DNA of 64,000 nt from Defluviimonas sp. SAOS-178_SWC (GCF_039830135.1 NZ_CP156081.1:3396001-3460000), one strand, 5' to 3'; positions 8,373 to 17,800 are shown, counted from the first letter of the stretch. Numbers and translations are program-made. Notes: a model not told the origin generated them from the sequence alone.

Positions 8373-8878
8373 CCGCCCCCATCCTCCATACCGGGCGTCT
8401 GACGCTCCGCATGCCGAAGCTTTCGGACTTCGAGCATTGGGCGGCCTTCTTCGCCTCCCCCCGCTCAATCCACGAACGCGGCATGATGGACCGCGCCGAG
8501 GCCTATCGCCACTGGGCCGCCGATGTCGCGCTCTGGCCGCTCAAGGGCTACGGCGCCTTCGGCCTCGACGACCGCGACACCGGCGCCTATGTCGGCGAGG
8601 TCGGGATCTACGAACCCGAAGGGTACCCCGAACCCGAGCTGGGCTGGTTCGTCATTCCCGAAGCCGAAGGCAAGGGCTTCGCGGCCGAGGCTGCCCGCGC
8701 GGTCATGCTCTGGGCCCGCCAGAGCTTCGGCTGGGACCGCCTCGTCAACATCATCGACCCGGCCAACCACCGCTCCATCGCGCTCGGGCTCAGGCTCGGC
8801 GGGGTAATCGACCCCGACCTGCCGGGCACCGATCCCGGCGACGTTGTGATCCGGCAGGACCTCAGGGGGCTCGCATGA
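8369..8878 (+). CDS. GNAT-family N-acetyltransferase
   Basis: 169-residue RimJ/RimL-type acetyltransferase. It begins ILHTGRLTLRMPKLSDFEHW, a typical GNAT strand-helix opening. It has the acetyl-CoA-binding region GWFVIPEAEGKGFAAEAARAV (about 95-115) and the helix DPANHRSIALGLRLGG. The GTG start overlaps the ffh stop codon (GTGA), indicating translational coupling. A second, related GNAT gene follows with an ATGA overlap. Substrate unknown; ribosomal-protein acetylation is only a guess from the location. Confidence 0.88.
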   Translation: MTAPILHTGRLTLRMPKLSDFEHWAAFFASPRSIHERGMMDRAEAYRHWAADVALWPLKGYGAFGLDDRDTGAYVGEVGIYEPEGYPEPELGWFVIPEAEGKGFAAEAARAVMLWARQSFGWDRLVNIIDPANHRSIALGLRLGGVIDPDLPGTDPGDVVIRQDLRGLA

Positions 8879-9411
8879 CCGTGACGCTCTCCGGCACGCC
8901 GGTGCTGTCGACCGAACGGCTGATCCTCCGCGCCCCGCGCAAGGGCGATTTCGAACCCTGGGCGGCGATGGCGACCTCGGAGCGCGCGCGCTACATCGGC
9001 GGGCCGCTCGACCGGAAGCTCGCCTGGCGGGCGCTCGGCCACCTGACCGGCCATTGGGTGCATCGCGGTTTCGGCATGTTCATCTTCTCGGCGAAGAACG
9101 ATCCCGACACGCCTCTCGGCATGGCCGGCCCCTGGTTCCCCGAAGGCTGGCCGGAGCACGAGATCGGCTGGACGGTCTGGGCGCCGGAAGCAGAAGGCAA
9201 GGGCTATGCGTTCGAGGCCGCCGCGGCAACGCGCGACCATGCCTTCCGCGACCTCGGCTGGACCACGGCCGTCTCCTATATCGACCCGGACAACGTCCGG
9301 TCCATCGCGCTGGCCGAACGGCTCGGCGCACGGCGGGACGACGACGCCGCCCATCCCGGCGACGAGCCCTGCCTTGTCTATCGACACCCCGCGCCGGAGG
9401 TGTCGCAATGA
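8875..9411 (+). CDS. GNAT-family N-acetyltransferase (second copy)
   Basis: 178-residue relative of the preceding acetyltransferase, with STERLILRAPRKGDFEPWAAM at the start, the acetyl-CoA loop EAEGKGYAFEAAAATRDHAF (about 104-123) and DPDNVRSIALAERLGA. The ATG at 8875 overlaps the upstream stop codon (ATGA). The pair probably arose by tandem duplication: both share length, opening motif and the EAEGKG loop, though the sequences have diverged. Substrate unknown. Confidence 0.88.
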   Translation: MTVTLSGTPVLSTERLILRAPRKGDFEPWAAMATSERARYIGGPLDRKLAWRALGHLTGHWVHRGFGMFIFSAKNDPDTPLGMAGPWFPEGWPEHEIGWTVWAPEAEGKGYAFEAAAATRDHAFRDLGWTTAVSYIDPDNVRSIALAERLGARRDDDAAHPGDEPCLVYRHPAPEVSQ

Positions 9412-9546
9412 AAGCCGTGCACCGTCTTGTCGCGAATGCCACGACGCGCGCCCTGCGGCCTGCGGAGGGCCGGCCTGTAGCTACGCATGTCCTACAGATG
9501 CGCTACGCGAAGAATACGCCCGCAATACCCCGTTCCGGAGGCTCGA

Positions 9547-9843
9547 ATGAGTGATCCCACGACCCTCGCCGCGCATCTCCTGAGAGGTCACCGCGACAGC
9601 ATCGACCGGCTCGACGCGATCCTGGTCTACACGCTGGCCGAACGTTTCAAGCACACCCAGGCGGTGGGGCGGCTCAAGGCCGAACACGACCTGCCGCCTT
9701 CCGACCCGGCGCGGGAGGCACGCCAGATCGAACGGCTGGAACGGCTCTCCGAAGAGGCCGACCTCGACCCGGAATTCGCGAAGAAATTCCTGACCTTCGT
9801 CATCAGGGAAGTCATCAGGCATCACGAGAAACTGCAAAAATAA
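9547..9843 (+). CDS. Chorismate mutase (AroQ type)
   Basis: Converts chorismate to prephenate at the branch to Phe and Tyr. The 98-residue all-helical monofunctional AroQ domain shows LRGHRDSIDRLDAILVYTLAERFKH, with the conserved Arg and Asp of helix 1, then VGRLKAEHDLPPSDPAREARQ and a final helix with REVIRHHEKL. ATG at 9547 follows GGAGG, and longer readings lack support. It lies between the acetyltransferases and rpsP, a position I associate with Rhodobacterales. Confidence 0.9.
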   Translation: MSDPTTLAAHLLRGHRDSIDRLDAILVYTLAERFKHTQAVGRLKAEHDLPPSDPAREARQIERLERLSEEADLDPEFAKKFLTFVIREVIRHHEKLQK

Positions 9844-9852
9844 CCAAGGAAT

Positions 9853-9871
9853 AACAGGCATCTGCCTGTTT
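9853..9871 (+). terminator. Short hairpin between chorismate mutase gene and rpsP
   Basis: AACAGGCA (9853-9860) and TGCCTGTT (9863-9870) form a compact hairpin 10 bases after the chorismate mutase stop and 27 bases before rpsP. The T-tract is only three bases, so it may be a weak terminator/attenuator or a processing site. Confidence 0.4.
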
Positions 9872-9897
9872 CAAAGCCAGATATAGGAGAAACTGAC

Positions 9898-10263
9898 ATG
9901 GCTATGAAAATCCGCCTCGCCCGTGGGGGCTCCAAGAAGCGCCCGTTCTACTCGATCGTCGCCGCCGACAGCCGCATGCCGCGCGACGGCCGCTTCATCG
10001 AGAAGCTCGGCACCTACAACCCGCTCCTGCCGAAGGACTCCGAAGAGCGCGTGAAGATGAACATGGAGCGCGTGGAGTACTGGATCTCCCAGGGCGCCCA
10101 GCCGACCGACCGGATCGCCCGCATGCTCGAAGCCGCCGGCGTGAAAGAGAAAGCTACCCGCGCCAACATGAAGAAGGGCGAACCGGGCGACAAGGCCAAG
10201 AAGCGCGCCGAGGAGAAAGCCGCGAAAGCCGCCGCTCCGGCCGAAGAAGCGGCGTCCGAATAA
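9898..10263 (+). CDS. rpsP: 30S ribosomal protein S16
   Basis: Small-subunit protein S16, which binds 16S rRNA early in assembly. The 121-residue product has the family opening [19 protein letters not shown], then [19 protein letters not shown] and the segment [13 protein letters not shown]. It ends in a Lys/Ala/Glu-rich tail, as is common in alphaproteobacteria. ATG at 9898 is preceded by TAGGAGAAA. It leads the classical rpsP-rimM-trmD-rplS run. Confidence 0.98.
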   Translation: MAMKIRLARGGSKKRPFYSIVAADSRMPRDGRFIEKLGTYNPLLPKDSEERVKMNMERVEYWISQGAQPTDRIARMLEAAGVKEKATRANMKKGEPGDKAKKRAEEKAAKAAAPAEEAASE

Positions 10264-10277
10264 GGCGCCGATCCGTC

Positions 10278-10430
10278 ATGCTGATCGGCTTCTTCCTGCG
10301 CCGGGTCGTCACCCTCACGCTCTGTGCCGGGGCGTTCTGGCTCGGGCTGAAGGCCGATCAGCTGATCACTGTCAAACCGGCCGCCGCAACCGTGGCGGCC
10401 GATTGCCCGGAGGCGGCCGATGGCAACTGA
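10278..10430 (+). CDS. Small single-pass membrane protein between rpsP and rimM
   Basis: 50-codon ORF. Residues 1-24 form a basic-hydrophobic membrane segment ([20 protein letters not shown] then WLGLK). The tail is short and Ala/Pro-rich with one Cys near the end (ADCPEA). It begins 14 bases after the rpsP stop, and its stop codon overlaps the rimM start region by 11 bases (rimM ATG at 10420), which suggests coupled translation. Third positions are mostly G/C, as in neighbouring genes. I recognise no named family. Its exact placement inside a ribosomal operon argues that it is real. Confidence 0.6.
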   Translation: MLIGFFLRRVVTLTLCAGAFWLGLKADQLITVKPAAATVAADCPEAADGN

Positions 10431-10929
10431 CCGGATCTGTGTCGGCGCCATTTCGGGCGCGTTCGGCGTCAAGGGCGAGGTGCGGCTGAAAAGCTTCTGC
10501 GCGGAACCCGAGGCGATCGCGGCCTATGCGCCCCTGTGGACCGAGGATGGGGGCCGCAGCTTCACCGTCAGGATCACCCGCGCGATCCCGGGCGGGCTTG
10601 CCGCGCGGCTCTCTGGGGTCTCGACGAAGGAGGCGGCGGACGCGCTGCGCGGCACCTCGCTTTTCGCCGACCGGGCGAAACTGCCGAACCTGCCGGATGA
10701 CGAATTCTATCACGCCGACCTCATCGGGCTCGACGTGCTCGACACCGGCGGCGCGAAGATCGGCACGGTGCGCGCCGTCTTCAACCACGGCGCGGGCGAC
10801 ATCCTCGAAATCTTCGCGCCGGGGCGGAAGACCGCCTTGCTGCTGCCTTTCACCAGGGCCATCGTGCCGACCGTCGACCTTACCGCCGGACGGATCATCG
10901 TCGATCCGCCGGAGGAGACCGAGGCATGA
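10420..10929 (+). CDS. rimM: Ribosome maturation factor RimM
   Basis: Binds S19 and helps mature the 30S head. The 169-residue product has the RimM N-domain ([22 protein letters not shown], residues 5-26) and the PRC-barrel C-domain ([14 protein letters not shown] about 90-103, then [21 protein letters not shown]). Length is normal. The stop codon overlaps the trmD ATG (ATGA). Confidence 0.96.
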   Translation: MATDRICVGAISGAFGVKGEVRLKSFCAEPEAIAAYAPLWTEDGGRSFTVRITRAIPGGLAARLSGVSTKEAADALRGTSLFADRAKLPNLPDDEFYHADLIGLDVLDTGGAKIGTVRAVFNHGAGDILEIFAPGRKTALLLPFTRAIVPTVDLTAGRIIVDPPEETEA

Positions 10930-11741
10930 GCGACCCGGACAAGCCGAAGTCGCATGGGCGGCTCGCCATCTCCGCCTCGATCAAGCCGCGCGAACTGATG
11001 ACCGCGACACCGCGCATCAAGGGGGCGTGGTGCGCCAAGATCATCACCCTCTTTCCCGACGCCTTTCCCGGGACATTGGGGCTCAGCCTCACCGGCAAGG
11101 CCCTGCAGGAGGGGCTCTGGGCGCTTGAGACCATCGACCTGCGCCCCTTCGGCGTGGGAAAGCACCGCAATGTCGACGACACGCCGGCCGGCGGCGGGGC
11201 CGGCATGGTGCTGCGCGCCGATGTCGTGGCGGCAGCCATCGACGAGGCGTCCCTAGGCACGCCCAAGGACCGCACCCGCTGGCCGCTGATCTACCTCTCG
11301 CCGCGCGGCCGTCGCTTCGATCAGACCACGGCCCGACGATTGGCCGCGGCGGATGGGATCACGATGCTCTGCGGAAGGTTCGAGGGTGTCGATCAGCGCG
11401 TCCTCGATCATTACGCGGTCGAGGAGGTCAGCCTTGGCGACTTCGTGATGACGGGGGGCGAGATCGCCGCGCAGGCGATGATCGACGCCACCGTGCGGCT
11501 GATCCCCGGCGTGCTCGGCAACGCCGCCTCGACCGAGGAGGAAAGCCATTCCCACGGCCTTCTGGAGCATCCGCAGTTCACGAAGCCGGCGATCTGGGAA
11601 GGGCGCGAAATCCCGCCCGTCCTCATGTCCGGCCATCACGGCGAGATCGGGAAATGGCGTCGGGCCGAAGCGGAACGGTTGACCAGGGAGAGGCGGCCGG
11701 ATTTGTGGCGCGACTATATCGAAAGAAAAAGCAGCGAGTAG
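10926..11741 (+). CDS. trmD: tRNA (guanine37-N1)-methyltransferase
   Basis: SPOUT methyltransferase that makes m1G37 in tRNAs reading CNN codons and prevents +1 frameshifting. The 271-residue product has the TrmD core from about residue 38 ([19 protein letters not shown]). The knot motifs are [27 protein letters not shown] and [16 protein letters not shown], and the C-terminal domain starts after LEHPQFTKP. About 35 residues precede the usual start; the ATGA overlap with rimM supports this extended form. Normally rplS would follow, but here about 1.3 kb intervenes. Confidence 0.97.
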   Translation: MSDPDKPKSHGRLAISASIKPRELMTATPRIKGAWCAKIITLFPDAFPGTLGLSLTGKALQEGLWALETIDLRPFGVGKHRNVDDTPAGGGAGMVLRADVVAAAIDEASLGTPKDRTRWPLIYLSPRGRRFDQTTARRLAAADGITMLCGRFEGVDQRVLDHYAVEEVSLGDFVMTGGEIAAQAMIDATVRLIPGVLGNAASTEEESHSHGLLEHPQFTKPAIWEGREIPPVLMSGHHGEIGKWRRAEAERLTRERRPDLWRDYIERKSSE

Positions 11742-11774
11742 CCGTGCTGATAGCCGGAAGATGGACAGCAACCG

Positions 11775-12071
11775 CTATCCGTCAACCAGATCATAGTGCT
11801 TGATCGTCCGAGACTCGACCAGTTCCTCCTCGGCAGGATCAATATGCGGGCTCTGATAGTCTTCGCCAACGAAAGCCTTCAGGCTGTCGAGGTCCTTCCA
11901 GACCATGACAAAGCTGAACTCCCGCGGGCTATCGGGCCGGGGTGCGCCGGGTAGGACGTTCACGATCCCTTTGGTGCCTTTCATCAGGGGAATCGCGGTG
12001 TCGTGGAAGAACGTGCCGAACTCCGCCTCCTTGCCCGGGCGGGTGACGACCTGGAATATGCGCATGATCAT
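11775..12071 (-). CDS. Antibiotic biosynthesis monooxygenase (ABM)-like small protein
   Basis: 98-residue dimeric alpha-beta barrel (ABM-type) domain: MRIFQVVTRPGKEAEFGTFF, a central helix, then REFSFVMVWKDLDSLKAFVG and HYDLVDG at the end. Such proteins act as cofactor-free monooxygenases, heme- or small-molecule-binding proteins, so the function is open. ATG at 12071 has AAAGG about 8 bases upstream. It lies on the opposite strand inside the ribosomal operon, directly after trmD, in an accessory insert. Its tail is convergent with trmD. Confidence 0.75.
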   Translation of the reverse strand: MIMRIFQVVTRPGKEAEFGTFFHDTAIPLMKGTKGIVNVLPGAPRPDSPREFSFVMVWKDLDSLKAFVGEDYQSPHIDPAEEELVESRTIKHYDLVDG

Positions 12072-12372
12072 GGCTGGACCTTTCTATAGGCTGATGTCAC
12101 AAACTGCCCTGACCGTTACCTGCCACCGCCTACCCTAGCACAGTTTGCCGTTTCCGGGCTGAAACGGCCCGGACTCCCTAGGGCAACTTGGCTTTCCCCG
12201 GTGGGAAACCACTGGATCTCAGGGCATTCACCCAATACGCCCCGCCCGTCCGGAGCTCGTCCGAGTCGGCCGGATTTGTGGAGAGAATTTTCATCCTCGG
12301 ATGACTAAATCACTACCCGAAAACTTGTGCCGGCAAGGGACGGTCCGTTGCCAACAGTTAAGAACGCTGAGA
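12072..12372. other. Non-coding accessory segment before the TPR-like gene
   Basis: About 300 bases with no supported gene. It contains a perfect 8-bp inverted repeat GCCGTTTC/GAAACGGC (12147-12154 and 12161-12168), a smaller one TTTCCC/GGGAAA (12193-12198 and 12203-12208), and copy 1 of a 39-bp direct repeat (12241-12279). The inverted repeats may be terminators or remnants of a mobile element. Confidence 0.5.
12241..12279 (+). repeat. 39-bp direct repeat, copy 1
   Basis: Matches 12828-12866 with one mismatch (CGGAGCTC here, CGGGGCTC there). Both copies start CCCGCCCGTCCGG and end GGCCGGATTTGT. The two copies bracket the TPR-like gene. Confidence 0.85.
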
Positions 12373-12768
12373 ATGAAGATCCGCGACAACATCTCCGAAG
12401 TCGTCCTCTACTCGGCATTCGTCTTCCTCTTCGTCGCGGGACTCACCACGGGGCTGAGCGCGAGTGCTTGCCGGAAGCAGACCTATCACGGTGAAAAAAA
12501 GCTGAGATTTTGCAGCATCTCGCTGAGCGTCGGATCGTTTTTGCCACATGACGCAGCGAAGCGTTCGATTATTTATGTTGAGCGCGGCATCGCCCTGAGT
12601 GAGCTTGGACACGCAGAGGAAGCGGTTTCAGACTTCCGACGCGCCCTCGATGACGTGGCCAGCAGTCGGGCATCTTACCGGCAGCGGATTGTCGAGCGCC
12701 TAGAGGCCGAAGAAGCCGGTTCCAAGGCACATAAGAACTTCGCCGCCGCTATGGCCCTCCGCAATTGA
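12373..12768 (+). CDS. Hypothetical membrane-anchored TPR-like protein
   Basis: 131 residues from ATG at 12373. An N-terminal hydrophobic segment (about residues 8-30, LYSAFVFLFVAGLTTGL) is probably a membrane anchor or signal. A cysteine-containing linker follows, then one recognisable TPR-like helix pair (YVERGIALSELGHAEEAVSDF, about 80-100) and a charged helical tail. Base composition is lower in G+C than in neighbouring ribosomal genes. An upstream ATG at 12301 would add 24 residues without a clear site. It sits between two copies of a 39-bp direct repeat, which suggests acquisition. Function unknown. Confidence 0.6.
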   Translation: MKIRDNISEVVLYSAFVFLFVAGLTTGLSASACRKQTYHGEKKLRFCSISLSVGSFLPHDAAKRSIIYVERGIALSELGHAEEAVSDFRRALDDVASSRASYRQRIVERLEAEEAGSKAHKNFAAAMALRN

Positions 12769-12827
12769 CAGAGCCCACGCGTTTCGGCACGGAAATAGCT
12801 TGATCGCCTACCTCCTTCCCCCTATAC

Positions 12828-12866
12828 CCCGCCCGTCCGGGGCTCGTCCGAGTCGGCCGGATTTGT
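12828..12866 (+). repeat. 39-bp direct repeat, copy 2
   Basis: Second copy, 38/39 identical to 12241-12279. It lies 175 bases before rplS in the 12769-13040 gap, which otherwise shows only the rplS leader and a GGAAAGGA ribosome-binding region. Confidence 0.85.
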
Positions 12867-13040
12867 CGTTTGTTGGCCCATGCCCTTCGTTTTCTTCGGC
12901 AAGGGCGGCGAGCAGCGGCAAAAGCAAGGAACGATGACCTGATCTCCGGCGGGCGCGGATGCGGACCCGATGAAGACGCGGAGCTCTGAGGCGCGAACAC
13001 CATCGCGGAACCACCGCGAGCATTTGGAAAGGATCACGCG

Positions 13041-13424
13041 ATGAACCTGATCGCGCAACTGGAGGCCGAGCAGATCGCCGAGCTTGGCAAGTCCATCCCG
13101 GACTTCAAGGCGGGCGACACGATCCGTGTCGGCTACAAGGTGACGGAAGGCACGCGCAGCCGCGTGCAGAACTACGAAGGCGTCTGCATCTCCCGCAAGG
13201 GCGGTCAGGGCATCGCCGCCTCGTTCACCGTCCGCAAGATTTCCTTCGGCGAGGGCGTCGAGCGCGTCTTCCCGCTCTACTCGACCAACATCGACTCGAT
13301 CGAGGTCGTGCGCCGTGGTCGTGTCCGCCGCGCCAAGCTCTACTACCTGCGCGACCGTCGCGGCAAATCCGCCCGGATCGCCGAAGTCACCAACTACAAG
13401 CCCAAAGACGCGGCTGAGGCCTGA
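13041..13424 (+). CDS. rplS: 50S ribosomal protein L19
   Basis: L19 sits at the subunit interface. The 127-residue product shows [54 protein letters not shown] and [18 protein letters not shown], all family-typical. ATG at 13041 follows GGAAAGGATCACGCG. It is the last gene of the rpsP operon, here separated from trmD by an insert, so it must have its own promoter in the 272-base gap or rely on read-through. Confidence 0.98.
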   Translation: MNLIAQLEAEQIAELGKSIPDFKAGDTIRVGYKVTEGTRSRVQNYEGVCISRKGGQGIAASFTVRKISFGEGVERVFPLYSTNIDSIEVVRRGRVRRAKLYYLRDRRGKSARIAEVTNYKPKDAAEA

Positions 13425-13435
13425 GGAGCGGGACC

Positions 13436-13657
13436 ATGAAAAAAGACATTCACCCCGACTACCACATGATCGAGGTCAAGATGACCGACGGCACCACCTT
13501 CAAGGTCCGCTCGACCTGGGGCAAGGAAGGCGATCAGATGTCGCTCGACATCGACCCGTCCGTGCACCCGGCCTGGACCGGCGGATCGGCCAAGCTGATG
13601 GATACCGGCGGCCGCGTGTCGAAGTTCAAGAACAAGTACGCCGGCCTCGGATTCTGA
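13436..13657 (+). CDS. rpmE: 50S ribosomal protein L31, zinc-free type
   Basis: 73-residue L31: [20 protein letters not shown] opening, HPAWTG at the centre and [10 protein letters not shown] at the end. The four zinc-ligand cysteines of the classical C+ form are absent (there is no Cys in the protein), so it is the C- form. It starts 11 bases after rplS and ends before two hairpins, the second a strong terminator. Confidence 0.96.
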   Translation: MKKDIHPDYHMIEVKMTDGTTFKVRSTWGKEGDQMSLDIDPSVHPAWTGGSAKLMDTGGRVSKFKNKYAGLGF

Positions 13658-13663
13658 GCCGGT

Positions 13664-13726
13664 TGCGCTTCCCAACCGGAAGCGCACAACATATAGTAGA
13701 GGCGCGCTGGGAACAGCGCGCCTTTT
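13664..13726 (+). terminator. Tandem hairpins and terminator after rpmE
   Basis: First hairpin TGCGCTTCC/GGAAGCGCA (13664-13672, 13678-13686) has no T-run. The second, GGCGCGCTG/CAGCGCGCC (13701-13709, 13714-13722), has a GGAA loop and four T and should terminate transcription. Confidence 0.8.
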
Positions 13727-13762
13727 GATTCCGTGGCAGTCGGAAAATACGGGGACAGAGAC

Positions 13763-14572
13763 GTGGCGCATATCATCGTTGTCGGAAACGAGAAGGGCGG
13801 GTCCGGGAAATCGACGACCTGCATGCACGTCGCGACCGCCCTCGTCCGCATGGGCCACAAGGTCGGCGCGCTCGACCTCGATCTTCGGCAGCGGAGCTTT
13901 GGCCGCTACGTCGAGAACCGCCGCGCGTATTCGCGGAAGGAAGGCCTCGACCTGCCGATGCCGGACTACCGCGACCTGCCCGAAGTGGACCAGGCGAGCC
14001 TCGGCGCGGGCGAGAACGTCTATGACCGGCGTCTGTCGGCCGCTGTTGCCGGGCTCGAGAAGGATGCCGAATTCATCATCATCGACTGCCCCGGTTCGCA
14101 TACAAGGCTGAGCCAGGTCGCGCATTCGCTGGCCGATACGCTGATCACGCCGCTGAACGACAGTTTCATCGACTTCGACCTTCTGGCGCGGGTCGATCCG
14201 GATACCAGCCGGGTCATCGGCCCGTCGATCTATTCCGAGATGGTCTGGAACGCCCGGCAGCTGCGGGCGCGGGCCGGATTGCCGCCGATCGACTGGATCG
14301 TTCTGAGGAACCGCCTCGGCGCGCAGCAGATGCACAACAAGCGGAAGGTCGGCGGCGCGCTCGAACAACTGTCGAAGCGGATCGGCTTCCGCGTGGCGCC
14401 GGGTTTCTCGGAGCGGGTGATCTTCCGCGAACTCTTTCCGCGGGGTCTCACGCTCCTCGATCTGAAGGATGTCGGGGTGGAGCGGCTCAACATCTCCAAC
14501 GTGGCCGCCCGGCAGGAAGTGCGCGATCTCATGCGCGAACTGCGCCTGCCCGGCGTCGACGTCGCGATCTGA
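13763..14572 (+). CDS. mipZ: Division-plane positioning ATPase MipZ (ParA family)
   Basis: ParA-like P-loop ATPase that forms a gradient from ParB/poles and keeps FtsZ rings at midcell in alphaproteobacteria. The 269-residue product starts AHIIVVGNEKGGSGKSTTCM (deviant Walker A with the signature Lys). It has DLDLRQRSFGRY, IIIDCPGSHTRLSQ (Walker B region) and the MipZ-type segment NRLGAQQMHNKRKVGGALEQ. GTG at 13763 with upstream GGGGA is chosen; an upstream GTG at 13733 overlaps the terminator. It is a lone gene after the rpmE terminator. Confidence 0.93.
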   Translation: MAHIIVVGNEKGGSGKSTTCMHVATALVRMGHKVGALDLDLRQRSFGRYVENRRAYSRKEGLDLPMPDYRDLPEVDQASLGAGENVYDRRLSAAVAGLEKDAEFIIIDCPGSHTRLSQVAHSLADTLITPLNDSFIDFDLLARVDPDTSRVIGPSIYSEMVWNARQLRARAGLPPIDWIVLRNRLGAQQMHNKRKVGGALEQLSKRIGFRVAPGFSERVIFRELFPRGLTLLDLKDVGVERLNISNVAARQEVRDLMRELRLPGVDVAI

Positions 14573-14578
14573 GCAAGA

Positions 14579-14740
14579 TCAGGCGGCGCTGCGCCCGGCG
14601 CGGATGAAGAGCGTCGGCAGGACCGTCCTGTTGCGGCGGGAGAACTCGGACCCCATCGACATCAGGCGCGTTTCGAATGCGTCCGGCTGTTCGGCCTTGG
14701 AGCGCGAGAAGCGATTGAGGATTGCGGCTGCGATTTTCAT
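14579..14740 (-). CDS. Predicted small basic protein
   Basis: 53-codon ORF convergent with mipZ, product beginning MKIAAAILNRFSRSK and ending FIRAGRSAA. It is rich in Arg/Ser and has no membrane segment. Almost every third position is G or C, as in real genes here, and it fits snugly with its stop 6 bases from the mipZ stop. GTCGAAAAA lies just before the ATG, so the ribosome-binding site is weak. No family recognised. It could be a true small protein or a chance ORF. Confidence 0.45.
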   Translation of the reverse strand: MKIAAAILNRFSRSKAEQPDAFETRLMSMGSEFSRRNRTVLPTLFIRAGRSAA

Positions 14741-14888
14741 TTTTCGACCCTGTGACTTCGTGCCCCGTTGTTAAAACTTGCCCAAGGTCCGTGTCCGAAT
14801 CGTGGCATGTGCGGGGATTTTCAGAGGATTTCTGGCGACGGATTGGGGGCCGCCCGGCGCGCAGGTGCGCGATCCGGGCGACCGCCGG

Positions 14889-17800
14889 TCAGGTCCGCAG
14901 CACCCGGTAGACCGCCGGGATCACCAACACCGTCAGGAGCGTCGACGACGCCAGGCCGAAGAGGAGCGAGATCGCGAGGCCCTGGAAGATCGGGTCGGTC
15001 AGGATCACCGCCGCCCCGATCATAGCGGCGAGCGCGGTCAGGAGGATCGGCTTGAAGCGGATCGCCCCGGCCTCGATCAGCACCTCGGTCAGCGGCCGGT
15101 CCGGCCGTTGCGCATGGCGGATGAAATCGACGAGCAGGATCGAGTTCCGGACGATAATCCCGGCAAGTGCGATGAAGCCGATCATGGACGTCGCCGAGAA
15201 CGGCGCGCCGAAGGCCCAGTGACCGCCGAGGATGCCGATGAAGGTCAGCGGGATCGGCGTCAGGATCACCAGCGGCACCTTGAACGAGCCGAACTGCGCG
15301 ACAACGAGGATGTAGATCCCGAGAAGGGCAATGCCGAACGCCGCCCCCATGTCGCGGAACGTGACCCAGGTCACCTCCCATTCGCCGTCCCAGAGGAGCG
15401 TCGGCACCGTCTCGTCGTCTGGCTGGCCGTGGAGCGAGATCTCGGGCTTCGGCAGCCCGGTCCAGTCCTGCGCGTCGATCGCCTCCTGCACGGCGAGCAT
15501 GCCGTAGAGCGGCGCTTCGAAATCGCCTGCGAGTTCCGCCGTCACCATCTCGGCAGCGCGGCCATTGTGGCGGAAGACCGGGAAGGACGCGCGCTCCTCG
15601 GTCACCTCGACGACGTCGCCAAGCTCGACCACGCCGCGCGCGCCCGGCAAGACGTTGGCGGGGATCGGCGTCGTCAGGAAGCGTTCGTCGAGCGTGCGTT
15701 CGCCTTTCGGCCGCTCGATGCGGATCGGTATCGGCGGGCGCCCCTCGCCACGGTGCGAATAGCCGATGGTCGTACCGCCGTTGAGGATGGCGATCGTATC
15801 GAACACGTCGCCTTCCTGGACCTGGAAGAACTCTGCCGCGTCGGTCGAGACGGTGGTGCGCAGTCGCCGTGCCGGGTCGCCGTAGGAATTGTCGACGTCG
15901 ACGATGAAGGGGACGGAGCGGAACGCCTCTTCGACCTTCGCGGCGACGGTGCGGCGGGTTTCCGCGTCAGGGCCGTAGATCTCGGCCAGAAGCGTGGCGA
16001 GGACCGGCGGCCCCGGCGGCGGTTCGACGGTCTTGAGGCTGGTGCCCGCGGGCACCGGCAGCGCCATGATCCTTTCGCGGATCTCCAGCGCGATCTCGTG
16101 GCTGGTGCGGTCGCGGTCGCCCTTGGGCAGGAGGTTGATCGCCACCTCGCCCATCTCGGGCGATGCCCGCATGTAGGAGTGCCGCACGAGACCGTTGAAG
16201 TTGAAGGGTGCCGCCGTGCCGGCATGGGTCTGGACGGAGCGCACTTCGGGCAGGTCGAGGACGGTCTTCGCGACCGCCTGCGCCACCGCGTCCGTCGCCT
16301 CGACCGAAGACCCTTCGGGCAGGTCGATGGTCACCGATAGCTCCGACTTGTTGTCGAAGGGCAGGAGCTTGACCGTCACATGCTTGGTGTAAAAGAGCGC
16401 GAGCGAGCCGACGGTCAGGACAAGGACGACGCCGATGAAGGCCCAGCTGCGCGCCTTCGACGCAAGGATCGGCCGGGCGACGGCACTGTAGGCGCGGCCG
16501 AGCGCGCCCCCATGGCCACCGTCCTCATGCCCGTGCGCGGGCGCCTTGCCGGCGACCTTCAGCATCAGCCAGGGCGTGACCATGACCGCGACGAAGAAGG
16601 AAAAGATCATCGCCGCCGAGGCATTGGCGGGGATCGGGCTCATGTAGGGGCCCATCAGACCGGAAACGAAGAGCATCGGCAGAAGCGCCGCGACCACGGT
16701 CAGGGTGGCGACGATGGTCGGGTTGCCGACCTCGGCCACGGCGTCGATGGCGGCACTCCGCCGGTCGCGCCCGTCGCCCATGCCCCAGTGGCGGGCGATG
16801 TTCTCGATCACCACGATGGCATCGTCGACAAGGATACCGATGGAGAAGATCAGCGCGAAGAGCGAGACGCGGTTCAGCGTGTAGCCCATGAGGTTCGACG
16901 CGAAGAGGGTGAGAAGGATCGTCACCGGAATGACGATGGCGACGACAAGCGCCTCGCGGCGGCCGATGGCGACCCAGACGAGCGCGATGATCGATACCGT
17001 CGCAAGCGCGAGGTGATAGAGCAGTTCATTCGCCTTCTCGTTCGCGCTTTCGCCATAGTCGCGGGTGACTTCCAGGCCGATCTCCTCGGGGATGAGCGTG
17101 CCTTCGAGCGCGTGGGCGCGGTGCAGGACCTCCTCGGCCACCGTCACGGCGTTTGAGCCGGCACGCTTGGCGACAGCGAGCGTCACGGAGGGAATGCGCT
17201 CAATTCCCTCTTCAGTCTTTGAGACCGTGGCGACGAGTTGTTCTTCCCCGTCCGGAGCGAAACTCACATCGGCCACGTCGCGGACATAGACGGGCCGGCC
17301 ATCGCGCGTCGTCAGCAGGAGGTTCGCGATCTCTTCCGGAGAGCGCAGCGTTTCGCCAGCAACCAGCATGATCTGCTCGCCCGCGTCGCGGACCTGCCCG
17401 GTCGGGAAAGTGGTGTTGGCGCCGGTGACCTTACCCGCAAGCTGCTGAAGCGTGACGCCGTAAAGCGCCAGGCGCTCCGGGTCGGGCGCGATCCGCAGCC
17501 GCTCGCTGGTTTCGCCGACGATATAGGTCAGGCCGACATCGGAGATCTTCGCGATCTCGGTCCGAAGCTCGCGGGCGATGCGGGTGAGGTCGTTGGCGGT
17601 GACACGGCCCGTCGCGTCCGGTTTCGGCGCCAGGGTCAGCGACAGGATCGCCACGTCGTCAATACCGCGCCCGACGATCTGCGGTTCGGGGATGCCGACC
17701 GGGATGCGGTCCGCGTTTGCCCGGACCTTGTCATGGACACGCAGGATCGCGGCGTCGGACGGGGTGCCGACGAGGAACCGCGCGGTGACCATGACCCGGT

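Noticed and set aside
9408..9554. 48-codon ORF overlapping the end of the second GNAT gene and the start of chorismate mutase
   Set aside because: ATGA overlap looked inviting, but third positions are mixed, no site precedes it, and it overlaps the well-placed AroQ start.
12147..12208. Inverted repeats as IS ends
   Set aside because: Short hairpins at 12147-12168 and 12193-12208 are self-contained and no transposase lies between them and a matching distal end.
14778..16340. 520-codon plus-strand frame opposite the RND permease
   Set aside because: Antisense shadow: no recognisable fold, extreme Arg/Asp content, and full overlap with a well-supported RND gene.
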